Shown in pieces: positions 32,052 to 32,415 of a stretch of 32,415 nucleotides of DNA; positions within the stretch are counted from its first letter, which is position 1; the number at the start of each line of letters is the position of its first letter. The translations under genes and the position numbers were made by a program. Source of the stretch: Pseudomonadota bacterium (GTDB lineage: Bacteria; Pseudomonadota; Gammaproteobacteria; Burkholderiales; Burkholderiaceae_C); the NCBI GenBank assembly GCA_021848345.1, contig JAJZUV010000029.1, positions 1-32,415 of the forward strand, read 5' to 3'. The notes beneath the pieces are model-generated. The model saw only the letters and a list, made by a program, of their open reading frames with translations. It did no database searches and was not told where the DNA came from.

Positions 32052-32415
32052 ATGCCTGCCTCGACGTACCTCACGAGTAAACGCCGGGCCGTCCCGCATT
32101 CGCTCGTTCCGCGCGGCGCCCTCGCGCTGGCCGCGACGGCCGCGCTGGGCCTGCTGGCCGGTTGCGAGACCGTCTCGCTCAACGGACCCGCGCCTGTGGT
32201 GGTGCTGCACCCGGCCGCGGCTCCGGCGTCGGCGCCGGCCCCCGTCGCCAGCGTACCCGCGCAACCGGCGGCGCAGGCGCAGGGCCTGCAGCCCACGCCT
32301 GGCGTCGAGGTGCAGCCGCTGGCCCCGGCCAGCGCGGCAAGCCTGCCGGCGCAGCCCGGCGCCTCGGCGCCCGCGCCGGCCGCCTCCACCGCATCGGCCG
32401 CGGCGGCCCCCGCGG
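32052..32415 (+). CDS. Lipoprotein, N-terminal part (cut by the right edge)
   Basis: At least 121 residues, open to the window end. The N terminus MPASTYLTSKRRAVPHSL leads into a hydrophobic signal segment and a lipobox LLAGC with C38 as the lipidated residue. What follows is a long Ala/Pro/Val-rich low-complexity stretch typical of linkers that hold a C-terminal domain away from the membrane. That domain is outside the window, so no function is given. The ATG is preceded by AAGGAG at about 8 bases. It starts 69 bases after mltA on the same strand; a shared envelope role is possible. Confidence 0.7.
   Translation, partial: MPASTYLTSKRRAVPHSLVPRGALALAATAALGLLAGCETVSLNGPAPVVVLHPAAAPASAPAPVASVPAQPAAQAQGLQPTPGVEVQPLAPASAASLPAQPGASAPAPAASTASAAAAPA

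Overview
The window reads as a chromosomal segment of a high-GC betaproteobacterium, most likely of the order Burkholderiales. This rests on three things: a leftward rRNA leader with a betaproteobacterial-looking boxA/boxC stretch at the left edge, the blocks ybeZ(phoH)-ybeY-lnt, yajC-secD-secF and mltA-apaG / rpe-gph-trpE, and uniformly GC-rich coding sequence with very long antisense shadow frames. The species cannot be named from the sequence. No transposase, CRISPR array, tRNA gene or phage gene was seen.

Layout. 1-310: tandem promoters and leader of an rRNA operon running left out of the window; the 16S gene itself is outside. 320-1362 (minus): a LuxR-type response regulator followed by a YbeD-like (DUF493) protein. 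1642-10173 (plus): a housekeeping run of ybeZ/phoH, ybeY, lnt, glyQ, glyS, gmhB, plsC and a YgjP-like metalloprotease, covering rRNA maturation, lipoprotein acylation, glycyl-tRNA synthesis, LPS heptose and phospholipid synthesis. 10370-13665 (plus): yajC-secD-secF, the accessory part of the Sec translocon.

13784-23827 (plus) is the accessory core and the most interesting part: about 10 kb of ten genes in one direction. They are an OmpR-type DNA-binding protein with a degenerate receiver, a TonB-dependent outer-membrane receptor, exbB, exbD, tonB, a periplasmic binding protein, a double-domain permease, an ABC ATPase, a polytopic membrane protein with two ExxE motifs recalling FTR1-type iron permeases, and a 54-residue membrane protein. 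From tonB on, the genes overlap by 1-4 nt. Together they could carry one substrate from the outer membrane to the cytoplasm. The family-level guess is a metal, most likely iron, but the binding protein lacks the tyrosine pair of classical ferric-binding proteins and no Fur box was seen, so the substrate is open. A strong intrinsic terminator sits between exbB and exbD, and hairpins sit between the receptor gene and exbB, suggesting graded expression within the cluster.

23828-24736: a hicAB toxin-antitoxin locus in which hicA is cut to 20 codons while hicB is intact, then a DUF3579 gene. 24934-27750: a small ICMT/PEMT-like methyltransferase, an EamA transporter and trpE. 28112-30208: a secreted chalcone-isomerase-like protein with a TetR-type palindrome in front of it, sitting between trpE and the gph-rpe pair that usually adjoins it. 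30274-32415: apaG, mltA and the start of a lipoprotein cut by the right edge. The rpe and apaG genes are divergent and each has a -10-like hexamer about 10 nt before its ATG, suggesting leaderless or nearly leaderless mRNAs.
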